Assembly (NCBI RefSeq): GCF_000764305.2
Contig: NW_025937524.1
Span: forward strand, 496,001 to 560,000
From: Hyalella azteca
Taxonomy: Eukaryota > Arthropoda > Malacostraca > Amphipoda > Hyalellidae
Direction: 5' to 3'
DNA length: 64,000 nt
Shown one piece after another: positions 37,201-52,200 of the stretch (position 1 is the stretch's first letter; every line of letters begins with the position of its first letter). The notes under the pieces were generated by a model. The model was given only the letters and a program-made list of their open reading frames with translations. It ran no database searches and was not told the origin of the DNA. Both the position numbers and the translations under genes were made by a program.

Positions 37201-40200
37201 ATCACCAAATTCGATCTAAGGACGACAATCCAAATAAGCAGCAAGACGGTCGAATATTACATTAACTCTACGGGATTTGGTCCTAGAATTTAACTAGCTC
37301 GATATGATATGCAATCCAATTTCTGGATTGCTAAATCCTTTTTTTATAAATTATTTAAATTATATTAGGTGTCGTAATCCCGTTAAAAAATATATCGAAT
37401 GACAGAATAGGGACAATATTCGATGGGAAATAGAAAGGTATATGAAATACGTCAATTTGTGCGAGAATTAAATAATACGAAGAAATAATATTTCACCACG
37501 GACTACTACAATTATTGAAGCATCACAACTAAATGGTTTTAGACGTTGCACTACTTTATTTAGAGTCCATTTTTTAGATCCAAAAATATGGCTAATCTGA
37601 ATTAAACATTTAAAAATGCAACCAAATGATCGCTTAAGAACCTGCGACAAAGACATATAAAACTAAAAACAAAGTTTATATCACGCAGCTGTTAAAACGA
37701 AATGTTCAGAGATTATTTTTGTTATGAGCAGCAGCTAGACTAAGAGTAGAGAGCTACGAGAGGAGCGCTCGCATAGACTACCTCCCCCGGCGCAGGTTCA
37801 GCACCGACTGAGACACGCATCATGGGCGCCGCCCGACCTTTACGCCTCACGTCCCAGCAGCCCAAATGTTCCTGACCCTTGCGCTGGATTATGAAATTCT
37901 CTCACGGACCTCGTAAATTATACGATGACCATAAATTTGCGTCTTGCAGCTGCCATTCGGAGGTTTTGACTGCATTTTTGTTTATATTCGAGGAATTCGG
38001 ATTTTTATGATGAGCTATTTGAGAAATTATAGAACATCTCATGTTTTCCTTGTTTTTACACGCGATATTGAACTTTTGTGTTAAAATTAAATCCATTGAA
38101 TAGCTTAAATATACTATACATTTGAAATCAAATTTGCTTCTCTCGTTGAAATCAATTTTCTACAAATAATTAGAAAAATTTCATACAAATAATTTTCGAA
38201 AATGTGACCGAGCTCAGTTAGCCGATCGCAAGCAAGGAACTGCAAATCATTTTTGTTCCGTACGTCAACGATTTTAATGACAGCCGACACAGTGTAAGCC
38301 ACAAATGATATTAATAATAAATTTCTACATGTTAATTCCCCGGAAATAACATTGCTTAAGCTCTGGATGAGCTACAATCAAAGCAAGGATCCCTGGAAGG
38401 CAGGGAGTGCCATGCAATATCGTCAATGGAAGTTGCTGAGCCGCAACAATTGAAACTTGCCTACGCCCCCCCCCTGTCTGGGGGCGGGGGCCGTATTTCT
38501 GACCGCCCGAGCCTTGACCTACTTCAGCGGTCAGCACAGGCCCCACAAAAGTCCACATTATGACCTAACTTTGCTCTCTTAATAGAGCAACAACCGGGAC
38601 AGGGACAGCGGTCAGCAGAGGGAATTATCATCAGGGACGCAGCAAAGCAGGTGCTGGACGCAGCAAAGCAGGTGCTGGACGCAGCAAAGCAGGTGCTGGA
38701 CGCAGCAAAGCAGGTGCTGGACGCAGCAAAGCAGGTACTGGACGCAGCAAAGCAGGTGCTGGACGCAGTAAAGCAGGTGCTGGACGCAGCAAAGCAAGTA
38801 CGGGACTTCCATTTTAAAACTTCTAAGAAAAATACTGGACGAAAAAGCAGCAGCGTTTCACCACTTACTGCCGTCATAACTAGACTAAACTTTACCCCAA
38901 CAAATTAAGTATAGTCTAGTGGCCAAATTAAGAACAACAAATTAACAACAACAAGTTAACAGAAGTCTAGCGGCCATGCAGGCACCGAACATGTATACAA
39001 GTTTTCACTTGATGCCGCCCAGCAAAGACGGGATAATGCATTTTATGTCCATGACAGAAGTTATTTCAAATTTTTTAAACTCCATCCCAAGGCTAAATAA
39101 AAATATCAATCAATAACAAGTTAAATTGACATCAAGTTGTTAAGAACCAACACCCTGGTTCACATGAACCAGCCCCTGTAGGCTGATCAGGGCCCGCTGT
39201 GTCTGGGCCACTGACCCAGTTCTACAGGCCAGACAGCGCCTATAGGGGATAGGGAGCTGCCACAGCACCAGACGGTAAACGAGGCACGGCGACAGTGACC
39301 TCAAAATGAGCCCAAATTCATTCTTTTTCAGATAAAAATACCCCCAATCATAGTTACGGAATCTCGAAATTTTAGATTTCCACGATAGAAAGCAAGACAG
39401 TCGAAGTGACCATGGTTGAGCATGATACTTTTTATTATAATTAAAATGGTGCAATAATTCTGTAATACAGTATAAAAATACTGGCAAATTTTGTGTCACC
39501 TCCCCGGATTTGTGATAAGGTGATGATAGTTGATACTTTGATGGTACCATTCGCATTCAAAATCCACAAATTATTGTATCGAAATTTCAAATGAAGTTTC
39601 CTGCCGACAAATGATCAGCGTTTAATTCACGTACTTTTATTATTTAATTTTACGTATATGCGTTTATAACAGATTTTTCTTGCTTTACACTGCTTGGTCG
39701 TTTACAGGTAAGACTAACCAGCAGACAGAAATGAAGGCAGAATTATCTGTTTGGACGATTTAAATTCATGCGCAATAATGTTAAACATTATCAAAAAGTT
39801 TTAAATAATAATTTATTAACGCAATTAACGATACAGTTTTCATCATGTTCACATTATGCGGGTTCGAAATTATCTAAGTCTGGACAACAAATGATTCACG
39901 AGGTATTTTGGCGATACAACATCAATGGAATAATGCCAATAATAACTTAGAGCTTTAATTGGAAACATAAGGAATAAATCGCTTCCATAAATTAACGCAA
40001 ATTTAATTGATATGTGAGTAACTTATAGCAATTAAACTGGTTTATGTGTCAACTTCTGACGGCAGAGATCCTACTTTGGCTTGACTCTGATCTCCATTTT
40101 CTTACCTTGTATTATGTTAAGGCACAGCAAAATTTATTTTAATAACACGCAAGTAAAGTTGAGGCACAGCAAAATTTATTTTAATAACACGAAAGTAAAG

Positions 40201-43200
40201 TTGAGGCACAGCAAAATTTATTTTAATAACACGAAAGTAATCGGGTTATTAGAATTAAGCCTCCCGGTCTTCAGTAACATCAGCGATAGGTAACTCGTCA
40301 ATAGGAAACAAAATGAAAATCCTGCGTTATACCTGAGTCTGCGTTTAGTGATACATGATAATAGAAAATGAATCGTTTTCTCTTCAGCATTGATAGAAAA
40401 ATGTTGGGGGTAAGACTAATTCATTGAATGAGATGATAGAAAACACAATGGGTGGAAGTGTACAGATACAGTTGGTGTCGTCGGCAAATGTTAATTCTGA
40501 CTCATTCCTTCTATCACAAAATGTTTTACATTTTTTGCTTACGAAGCATATCACACTTTCTATGCACTAGCGTAATATACGACTCACGATGTTGAGTATT
40601 ACGTTTCATATTCGTATAAAAAGGCTCTTTGCAATGAATAGATCTCTCGTTATGAAAACATATGGATTAGTTATAACGTTGTAGTTCTGACGCCCCTAAG
40701 TTATTTACGACAACCAACCATGTTGAAGCATATCATGTCCAAATTGTAGCTACACCTAACTTCATGCAACAACCACATGACGCAGCGCGGCATAAATGAC
40801 TTGCTGAGGCTCATTCGCCCTCATGACACATAATCATGTCAACCGTGACAATGTAGCAACAACATGCCTCAGAGTTGCATGATGCGTCATGCAGTAACCA
40901 CATGACGCAGCGCATGAATCACCATAGCCAGATGATGCTCATGCAGACAACAGCACCTCATAAGGCGCTGCCTCAGCGCCCACACTGCACAACGCCCCCT
41001 TCCTGCACAGCTACGAAACAACGCTGCACTGAACCAGCTACTCCATCACTAAACACTGAACTCCATCACTAAACACTGAACTCCATCACTAAACTAAACA
41101 CTGAACTCCATCACTAAACTAAACACTGAACTCCATCACTAAACTAAACACTGAACTCCACTAAACTAAACACTGAACTCCATCAGTAAACTAAACACTG
41201 AACTCCATCAGTAAACTAAACACTGAACTCCATCACTAAACACGGATACCGAACGATGACGAGTAGTGGCCTGCTTTCTGGCTTTCTTATTGACAAACTT
41301 TGTGTGAAAACATTCTCCTGGCATGAGAAATACACGAGCGCTTTATGGCTCAGTGCTACAGAAAAATTTTCAAGGGACATAATCCTCCTGTTTTGAAATA
41401 CTTCGTAAGAAACGCAGGGATCAGACCGAGGATATCATTGAGCATTAATGAGATGATTTTGAAAATATAGGAAATAGCTTCCAACATGATTTTGGTGAGA
41501 TTTCAAATGAGATTATTTTTTATTTTTTTAATGAGATGATTTTTTTCGTGGAGATGTATACTCTGAAATGATGTTAGATGATAATGAAAGGTTTGATGAT
41601 AACAATGTTTGATGATAATAATTCAGTGATTATGTTAATAACTTTTGAAATGAGATGATTATTTTAAATGAGATGATTTTGACGAGATTTAATTTTGTTG
41701 GTTGAATTGATAGTCGCTTCATGTGCCGATAGAAATAATTGACAGCGATTGGCATTAATAATAAAAAATCAACACTTTAAGCACTAATGATATTGCCAAT
41801 AAATTTTTAGCTGATTGGCTAACATAATGCAAGAACCGAATGAGAAACTGTGCATTAAATCATATTGCAAATTCAAGACATTAGAGTGGAGGAAAATTTT
41901 AAGCGTACATAAAGTAAAATTAGTAATTCAAATATATGCTATCATCATAAATTAAATATATGCGATATAGATTTCTTATGGCATTTTTCAACATATAATT
42001 GCTCACCCATATATAGGCATATTCCCTATAATATATTTCACTAATATTCAGACGGATTTACGATAGAATACCAATTTATGAACATAATCCTGACCAGAAA
42101 AATTGCGAAGTGAACATCGGTGCCAAGGGCGGAGTGCCGTTCAATTGAGGGCAAAAGCGGTCTGTTTTTTGCTTGTTTGTCAAATCAACAGGAGCCGCCC
42201 TAAAGCAATCAGCGAGAGACCTGGAACACAAAACTCATTTCCGCTTGATACGTCCAACCGTTCGCTCTGACCACCGAACTCAGGGCCAGTGTTGCATGTG
42301 AGGTCACTGGTCAGGCTCACTGAGTTCGTTCGCGGGAGTGAAACTTCAATACGCGACTCCTACTGAAACAACCGAACCAAGTGTTGACCAGGAAGCTAAC
42401 CGTGCCCAGCGTTTAACAGGAAGCTAACCGTGCCCAGCGTTGACCAGGAAGCTAACCGTGTCCAGCGTTGACCAGGAAGCTAACCGTGATGCCCAGCGTT
42501 GACCAGGAAGCTAACCGTGCCCAGCGTTGACCAGAAAGCTAACCGTGTCCAGCGTTGACCAGAAAGCTAACCGTGTCCAGCGTTGACCAGAAAGCTAACC
42601 GTGCCCAGCACTGACCAGGAAGCTGTCCATAAGATGTTTTGCCTTTAACCGACTTTACAAGACTAATTACTCTCTGGCCCATGAGAAACGAACAAAAATC
42701 CGTACGACAAAACTAGCATGCATGCCAATCGAAATAAGGAATTAGCGAGTACCAAGAACAGCTTAGCTGCAACTGCAGGAGTCCGCATGAATAAAAGGAC
42801 CAGAAGGAAATGGTGCAATGCCGAACAGTCACAGCTAATTACATAAGTTAACCTAAACTACGCAGCAACAACTGAAGTAAGGGGAGGAGAGAGGGAAATT
42901 GTCTTTGCATGACAGCTAGAATAGAATAGAATAGAAGTGTCGGCGTTGAAGAAATAGGCCCATGGCCTGTTGCCGATTCTTGAACTTTTCGTGACTTGAT
43001 TCACAAGGGATCCGGCCTTTGGAACCCGATCTTTCCATAACNNNNNNNNNNNNNNNNNNNNNNNNNNNNNNNNNNNNNNNNNNNNNNNNNNNNNNNNNNN
43101 NNNNNNNNNNNNNNNNNNNNNNNNNNNNNNNNNNNNNNNNNNNNNNNNNNNNNNNNNNNNNNNNNNNNNNNNNNNNNNNNNNNNNNNNNNNNNNNNNNNN

Positions 43201-46200
43201 NNNNNNNNNNNNNNNNNNNNNNNNNNNNNNNNNNNNNNNNNNNNNNNNNNNNNNNNNNNNNNNNNNNNNNNNNNNNNNNNNNNNNNNNNNNNNNNNNNNN
43301 NNNNNNNNNNNNNNNNNNNNNNNNNNNNNNNNNNNNNNNNNNNNNNNNNNNNNNNNNNNNNNNNNNNNNNNNNNNNNNNNNNNNNNNNNNNNNNNNNNNN
43401 NNNNNNNNNNNNNNNNNNNNNNNNNNNNNNNNNNNNNNNNNNNNNNNAAAGCTTGTTAATTTAGAGCCGACTGGGCGCTCCTCAATAGCTGGAATACTGT
43501 TCAAGTCCTCTTCAGTGAATACGCTACTGAAAAAATGATCAAGTACGTTGGCTTTGCCCTCATCAGAGGATATCTTTCGCTGATCTACTTTCAAATCAGA
43601 AATACCGTCCTTCATCTTGCACTTCGAGCTAGCGTATAAAAAGAAGGCTTTCGGGTTCGTTTTTGCATTTTTAGCAATACTTTTTTCGAGGGTTTTTACA
43701 GCGGTGCGACAGTTTTCTTTAGCTTGATTTCGAGCTCTTGCGTATAGGTTATAGTCAGCATCGCTACGAGTCTGTAAATAACGCTGGTATGCTCCTTCTT
43801 CTTCGCTGGTATGCTTCCTTCAGCTAAACGAAGCTCGTCTGTGTCAGACAACACGCTCATTGTAGGATGCATGGATCAACCCGCTGGCAAGGTCCCATCT
43901 GAGTTTTATATTGAATAAGTAAGAAGTTTTCTTGAATAACTTAGAACATTTGGAACATTTTTCACGTGAAAAATAATTCAAATTTATTAAATTATCACGA
44001 TAATGTGAGTCTTATGCACGCTCACGTAATAACTAAAGGCTTCACATTAGCACCGTTGCCGTGCAGCTATTTATGAAGATATCGACATAACTTGTAGTGT
44101 TCCCATCAGGTTTTCTGGCTTGATTGCGGCAAGGGTCAAGACTGTGAGTCTGAGATTTTTTACAATAAATTCAAGTGATTCAAATTTACTTATTTTTCAT
44201 TTAAATTGTGGGATGAAATTTTTAACTATAATTAAAATAAAACTAATCCCTGAAATTTTAAACTCGTGGGATGCTCACGTGTATGCATATATCAAATGGT
44301 AGTCTCAAGTGTATATGAATAGCACGTCATTAATGTTTAGCAAGCATATACGTACAATAAGCATGAGCCTTAAACGTTAAAGGTCCTACGCTGCATTGTG
44401 CATTGTTAGCAACAATCTACCCAAGGGAATCAAATAACGTCAATCGTAAACTCAATCACTATCATCGTAAGTCAATATAAATTCGATTCGGGAATTTAAC
44501 TTGCTGATACAGAATACAACCATAAAGAAAACGTGCTTGCAAGACAATACTCCTGAATTACTTGATTTAGTGTCAATCTACAAAAGTAGAACCAAATTTA
44601 TCGGTATAAGCATAAAATATCATCACCATTGCAGTCAATAAACTATCGATATTTGGGGGGGAGTAAGTTTGCACTCATGTCTCGTTTTAAGTCGCCAATT
44701 TAGTGGATGCGTTGAGACAACAACAGAACAATACGAGCGCTGCTCAGGCAAATGGTAGTATAGGTCGATAAGGCGGATAAATGCTGCCACGGATACAAAT
44801 GAATCAGTTATCTTATCGAACCTCAAAGTGTATTTTTCTGTTCACTTCAGGTATTTTAGTGTTGTGCTCGTGCTGATACGGCTAGCACTTTTGGTTCGCT
44901 TTATGTGACGGCCTCGGAATCTTTACATGGCGGCCTTGGAATCTCTACATGGCGGCCTTGGAATCTTTAACGTGGCGGCCTTGGAATCCCAAGCATGCAC
45001 GTGGCTCAGCACGTCATGGGAGGGGCGGCAGGAAGTAAACAAGGAGGAGCTGCGTAAAATTGAAAGTTGCGGCTGAGCTATAAAGAGCGACAAACTCGGC
45101 CGCTTGGCCACACTAATAATAGTTGCCGTGATCGATCACGTCAAATTCAAGCAGGTTTAGTGCTCATGGAATACGCGCAGCAATATTTCAATTTGTGCAA
45201 TGTCGGAACATGCGCAGCAACGTTACACATAACATAACAATTTCCGCGACAAGCAGGAAAAAATTACAGAAATTTAAGATGAAATCTCACAGCTTCAGAG
45301 TGGTAAATTCTGCACCAATTTGGCACGAAGTAATTTGCAATAACATACATACAAGCAGCTTAATGAGGGAAGTACTGCAGTCTTGCAGCACCGCATAGTA
45401 TTATACAATTATCAGTAAGAAAAAATAATGCAAATACATACTACAATAAGTTTTGGTTGAGATTGTTGATTGCGATATCATTCAGTTAAGACTTCATAGC
45501 ACAAAAATATGTATTGCTATGAAATTAGTTTATTTCACTGATTTCATTGTATTATTGATACCATGACTTGAATTGCTCAGCACTTGACTTCTTTGCGCAA
45601 TCAACAACGAAAAGAAAATTCAACTAAAACGTGAATTTTTCGTGCGTGTGTGGAGAGATGGCGGTATATTTGTATTGATCTCGGTGCTTGTGGCGGCAGA
45701 CTGAGGGTCTATCGACCAGCTGCATCCAGACATGTAACAGGTGGTGACCACCACTGCACTGCACCAGCTGTGCTGGCACCGATCCAGCGGGGCAGAGCAA
45801 GAACTGGATGCTGGATCTTAAGGCTTCACGCGCATATTTTTAAAGTATGTATCAAAACACCCTTCCTAAATCATAGAACATCACACGACGAAACCGCGGC
45901 TCGGCATACTCACGCAGCGTGTTAACTACAAAAGCAACCTAGTTACCGGTCATGTGTTGCAAGAACCTCCAAGTTTTTACCTTCAAAACATGATGCACAC
46001 CCGCGTAAAGCTGACGACACTCGGGTATATATAGAGAGAGAGAGCTGAGACACGTATATATAGAGATGTGCTTGACTGTTTTGTGAATCAATACAACAAC
46101 GAGGTAGGCAGCACACTCACTCCAATACTTCCGCTCGCGTTCACCATCAAGTTTACAAAAAAAAAAAAACAAAGAATGAAGTGCAAGGATTACTACGTGA

Positions 46201-49200
46201 TGCTACCTTGGACTAAATGCCTCACGTTTAACGAAGAGTCGGAATCGATCCACGACAGCGAAGAGCTGTGAAGACTTGCGCGACATTATACCCGAGTAAA
46301 GCATGTAAAGTCGTGGTATAACTATTTCCCTGAAGAGCGCTAACAGTTCTAAAACAATACGGATGGCATTAAAGATTTCCTCGGATAAGTCCTATAATGT
46401 GAGAAGTATGAGCGCACGTGTAATTCCTTTAGAAGTGAAAATTTACTTTGAGCTTGTTGTAGGTTATTATTTTCACACTTGTCCGGTCATATGGCATCGC
46501 AAGGATGTGCGCTGTTGCTTTGGAACCAATATATTTACCCGGACGTTTTTTGAGTTATGGCTCTTTATGGCTTGTAATGGCTTTACATAATAATCAACTT
46601 TTGAAAATATACAAATCATATCAAATTATGCATCTTGATGCACAATCTCAAATTAAAGAAGATTACAACTAATTGCCAGGATCAATCGTTCTCGTAGGTA
46701 CCGCAGCTATGGTTTCTTATTATGATCTGACATGTTAACTGAAATCATGTAATATAGGAATCGCTCATAAGAATGTGGAGACGACATCACGATGGCGTGA
46801 TGGATCAAGAAGCGGATAAGCGAGCCTTTGTACTCAAGTTCCCTCCCAGCTCGTGCCGTCACGGACGCTGTTCGGTCAGAGTATATCTGAGTTCAACTGG
46901 TGCTGGTTTAGATAACAAGTGTAATACAACATATGAATTAGTTATTTGCATCATTAAGGTGTAATTCAGCGTAGATAAGAAAGAAGCACCGTTTGGATAC
47001 GAACTAAAGGCTTGTTGAGACTAGCGACAGAGCACATGTCAAGACTGCAACGTCAGGAGTTGAGGGAATGTGTCCAATACATAAAGCAATTGTACCTTCA
47101 ATAAAGTCACAGGCGGCGTTTCGTCGGCCAATTCATGCTAGGCTGGAACAACTCACACCTGGTTTATACTAGGAGGTATAAACGATATTATAAACAAGGC
47201 GGTATCAAGCAAAAGCCGTGAGCAGATCTATTGGTGCTTAAGTTGCTGAACCAAATTGAGCGATGAACACTCTACTCGTCCGAACTTCCTTTGGTGATGA
47301 ACACATAAACCTGAGTACAGCGCTCACGCTACAGGTATATAGCGCTCACGCTGCTGGTACAGCGCTCACGCTGCTGGTACAGCGCTCACGCTGCTGGTAC
47401 TGCGCTCACGCTGCTGGTACTGCGCTCACGCTGCTGGTACAGCGCTCACGCTGCTGGTACAGCGCTCACGCTGCTGGTACAGCGCTCACGCTGCTGGTAC
47501 AGCGCTCACGCTGCTGGTATAGCGCTCACGCTGCTAGTACAGCGCTCACGCTACAGGTTCGGCGCTCACGCTACATGTACGGCGCTCACGCTACAGGTAC
47601 AGCGTTCATGCTACAGGTACAGGAGCTGCCCCCCCCGCCGTACAAGAGGTGACGGACTTACCTTCAATGGAGCGTGGGTCGCCCGTCAAGCAGGAGGCGC
47701 CGAGGCAACATTCAAACTTTTCTCCTTCCACCAAATTAGTGAGGATTGCCTCCTCGTCCTCCTCCCCTTTCTGTTCTTCTTTCTCCTTGTGTTGAGCGTC
47801 TTCGTTTCCCGCAGTTTTCTCCTGCTGTTCGGGAGTTTTAGGCTCGGCTTCGTCACTCTTTTGGACTGGAGCTGCGGGGCTGCTATCTTGGGACTTATCT
47901 TTAGAGGCCGCGGCGGCAGCGCCCTCTGGCGCAGGGTCTTCGCCTTTAGACTCAAACGTCATGGTGGTCATTTTCTGTTCAATTACTACTGATCCCATAA
48001 TCGCTTTTGTTTATTTCTTCTATCAAGGCGGGTGCTTATAAGTGAGCGCAATCAAGACCTTTCTGTTCAATTTGTTTTGCTTTAATTCACTATCTTAGAA
48101 ATATGCAAAACTGTGCTTTGTAGAAGCTCTACAAGGGTTTTGTGTTAGTATAATATCAACAAATTCAGACATTCAATTCTTCACCACTGAAATGCAACTT
48201 CTAAACCAACGCCAACAATAACTTTGCTTTCCACGCGACAAGAAGAGAATGTTTCTGAGCAGATAAATCCTTCTTCGCCCAGGATGCTTTCTCAAACAAA
48301 CAATAAGTTTTAATCCGTCGTCCAGAGTGAAACACAACACCGACAGCGCCGAGACAGCGAGGCTTTGGTTGCTGCACTTAAGCTGTGTCGGTCAGACGGC
48401 AGGTCGCTTACAGACGGCAGGTCGCTTACAGACAGCAGGCAAGCATAAATGGTAGATCGGCTACCAAGCATAAATGGTAGGTCGGCTACCAAGCACAAAT
48501 GGTAGGTCGGCTACCAAGCACAAATGGTAGGTCGGCTAACAAGCACAAATGGTAGGTCGGCTAACAAGCACAAATGGCAGGTCGGCTACCAAGCACAAAT
48601 GGTGGGTCGGCTACCAAGCACAAATGGCGGGTCGGCTACCAAGCACGCGCTGACCTTTCAGCCGCAGCCCAATATGGGACATCTCAGTACTTATATAGTC
48701 TCATTGGCTGCCATATCCTAATCCAGCCTTGCCTGCCACGGTTCATGAATTGAGTAGCACGTCTCGAGTTCTTCATTAACTAATGCTATATGGAAAATTT
48801 AATTCCAGAACGTGAATCCTTAATTTTTCGTCGTCTGAACATTAAACCTGGTCAGGATCTCTCACCGCCGGACACTCATGACCTTTGATTATTATTTAGA
48901 TGCACACAAGCAAGCCTGTTAGCCGAAAAAATAACTTGCATACCGAATAAGAGAAGTAAGAACGATTGATCATTTAATGCCTTTCCTTGCTTCAAACTGT
49001 AGATGCGCAGAGCGTAACTACGGAGGTCAACCAGTCTGGCGAGCTGAGCTCAAGGGTCTTGTATGCACAAGACCTCCATTGATGAGTCAGAAAAGATATA
49101 TCGAATTATAGATCAGCACAATTCGGTCGATACGAACTGATGTGGATAAGAAGAATGGCAATTTGTTGTCCCAGCTCTGCGATATTCTACACTGACAATA

Positions 49201-52200
49201 TTACAAAATAAAAAGAGTATGAATGACAATAGTGACCATTTAATTGATATTCAGCGACCTGTGAAGATATGGACCGATAGATTAACTGCCATTGAAATCA
49301 ACAACAACAACTTCGTAGGCTCACCACAATTATTCTGCTTTCAGAACTAATGTTTTGCCCTCAAAAATGATTTCATTCTCACTTAAAAATTGCAGGAAAC
49401 TCACTCGCGGCAGCCTGCTTTATATATCTGCTGCTCGCCACCACCTGCAGCGTGGACAAGTGCATATCAACTGACCATCGACGCATACATTCATTTCATG
49501 GATAACTTAAGAAGAAAACTGGTGTTTGCTGACGCGTTGTCGAGTCGCTTGGAACTGAGAGCAATGAGTTCGCGATCAATGAGACGGTCGAGTTCATCGT
49601 GACTGTCACGGTACGATGTGTTACACGGTAAAATCTCGGCAGTTACACGGCACACCGTGCACCTCTCTATATACGCAGCACATCTTGTACACATATCTTT
49701 TACACACATCACACACGAACACAGCATAAAATCGCATTGCACACATGACAAAAAATTTGTATCGTGTCCAGAGCCTTTCCCGACTATTGTGTGTAATACA
49801 TAATTATAACAGGAGACATGCATACTAGGACATGAACTGGCCAGTGACTGAGAAGCGAGTGTTTACTTGGTCACGCTGTAAGACGCAAGAGTCAAAAATA
49901 TAGAGAGAAAACCTCTGCTTAAAATATATAGGTAATTTTACTTGACTGCACAATAAATGGCTGCGACCCTTAGCAACCCTCTCTTCTTGCACACTGTATT
50001 GGAAAGTAATTCTTGAAGAAACACGCATTTCATTTTATAATTTTGAACTAATATAGTCACCAGCATTAAGACTAATTGCAAAGCTCGACAAAAAATTTGT
50101 TTCAATTTATTTCTTCAGTTCACCTTGCTCGAAATATGTTAAATAATTAAATACTAAATGATTGACAGATTATCATGTACTGAAACTTATACACAATGTA
50201 AGTTTTTGTAATTTTTGTGGAAAGAATAAGCATTGATTTATTACTAGTACGTGGGAAAAGGCAGATGATTTTCTTTATGCACGACTCTTGTCTTCTTCCT
50301 GCATTTTACGAATATGAAATACACTCTGGCACAATTGATGATTTTACGGAAGAAAAATTGCGGGGAATTAAAAAACTTTTTCAAGTTTCCACCCAAACTT
50401 GAGGCACGGTCACTAGGTTCCAGGGTTCATGTCGACCGAGACGACACATCCTTACTCCACCGCGGGTCCGGGCGGACTGAGCCTGACATGTTCTGCAACA
50501 TCTTCTTTGCCTTGACAACCTCGAGGTCAAATTTGAAGCCATATTCACAGCACAGTTAATATTCAATAGAATGTTCATCCCTCAGTAGAGGCTTTTATTG
50601 CATGGAACAGCACGTTTCAGCCCAAGCTACCTTAGCGTTTGTTTGTCTTAATTGGGGCTCCAACTCAAGTACGCAAAGTGACGCACCCGCTCAAAGTGAC
50701 GTTATCACGCGGCAGTACAAATATCCCGGATTCAAAATTCGTGGCAAAAATTAAAGATGAGTACCATTAGCATTTCAGCGACCATCGCTCTGAGAAGTTA
50801 TAAAGTATGAAACAATTAAACAAGCAAAGCGACCCTTAAATTAAATATCAGCGCCAGAGGAAAATTTTTCTTCATGAAATCGTTAGAATGAACTAAATAG
50901 GAAACATTAAATTTTCGAACCACTTTTTTTAAACTAAATAAAGGATTACCTAGAACCTGCAAGAAAGTTCATAGCCGTGCAGCGCGTCTTACAGTAAAAT
51001 AGCACGCCATGAGAGTCAAATATTGCTGCAGCTCACATGGCACTGCATGTAAAGGACCTCTGCATTATTCAGGACCTCTCATTAAAATACTGGGGTAAAA
51101 ACGCGGAAATGAATTGAAGTGCTGGGGGGGAAGGGGCTGGCCAGCCGACGACAGAGTCAGGGTCCGTACTAATATTAAAAAAAAATAAATTACTTTTCCA
51201 TGACTCTCCATGACCATCAATATTATTTTCCTAGACTCGTATATGACAGGTTTAGCATGACTGAAAGACTATAAACCTTGCATATTCTATCATCTCCTAG
51301 AGTTGATAAATAGCAAATGTGTAAATGCATAGAGCAGGCAGACACAGAGGAACATAAATGACACAAATCTGAAAATCAAGCCCTCACCGGTATTATTATG
51401 AATTTAATAGTGTCAAATAACAAATATTGAGTAATGCACACAAGATTGTACATGACAATGTCAATAAAGTTCAGAACGCTCTTTAAATAAAGATTACCAA
51501 GAGGTGCGGAAAGGAAATGGTTCGTAAGCGTTGCCTTGAAAGAGGCGTTACGGGGTATCTGGGAAAAGATCTTAGCTTTGATCATCAATGAAGTTCAGTA
51601 TGTCAAGTTACAAGAAAGAGAATAGGATAAATTTGAACCAAAGGCTACCACCACTACACAATCATGCTCGTAAGAAACTAGTTCTTGCATTGAACATGAG
51701 GCACACCAGTGTTAGAACACTTGAAACAGTCGACTGCGTTTTATTAACATAACATAACATAGTGATGTCGGCGCTGAAGTGTAGGCCTGATGTGGCCTGT
51801 CGCCGATTCTTTTCCTTTTCGTGCCTGTTCATAGATCTAAAATCGTGTCATTTGACCAGATTTTTTCATGACTGACGATAGTTTGAAGTAGCTACTAGAC
51901 TTCCACCGGGTTCGATAAGGAGCTAGGCATTTCGAATCTGAACATATATTTTTCCATAGCTTTATCTAGTCTGTTCTTGAACGCGTTCATACTTGGAGCG
52001 CTAACGATGTCATCGGGGAGGCTGTTCCACATGTCGGTGATTCGAAGCGAACGACGTTTCCAAACTCTAGACTCGGGCGTACGACGGCAACAAACAACTG
52101 CTTCATCGTTTCTGCATCTAGGAACTCGTATGAGCGTCTGATTAGTGTCTGATTAGTGTATTAAACTGTTGATCCCTCTGAATAAGAAACTTGACCACGA

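Noticed and set aside
45195..45398. Possible degenerate LINE C-terminus
   Set aside because: Only a vague resemblance (HSFRVVNSAPIW); no tail or flanking LINE sequence.
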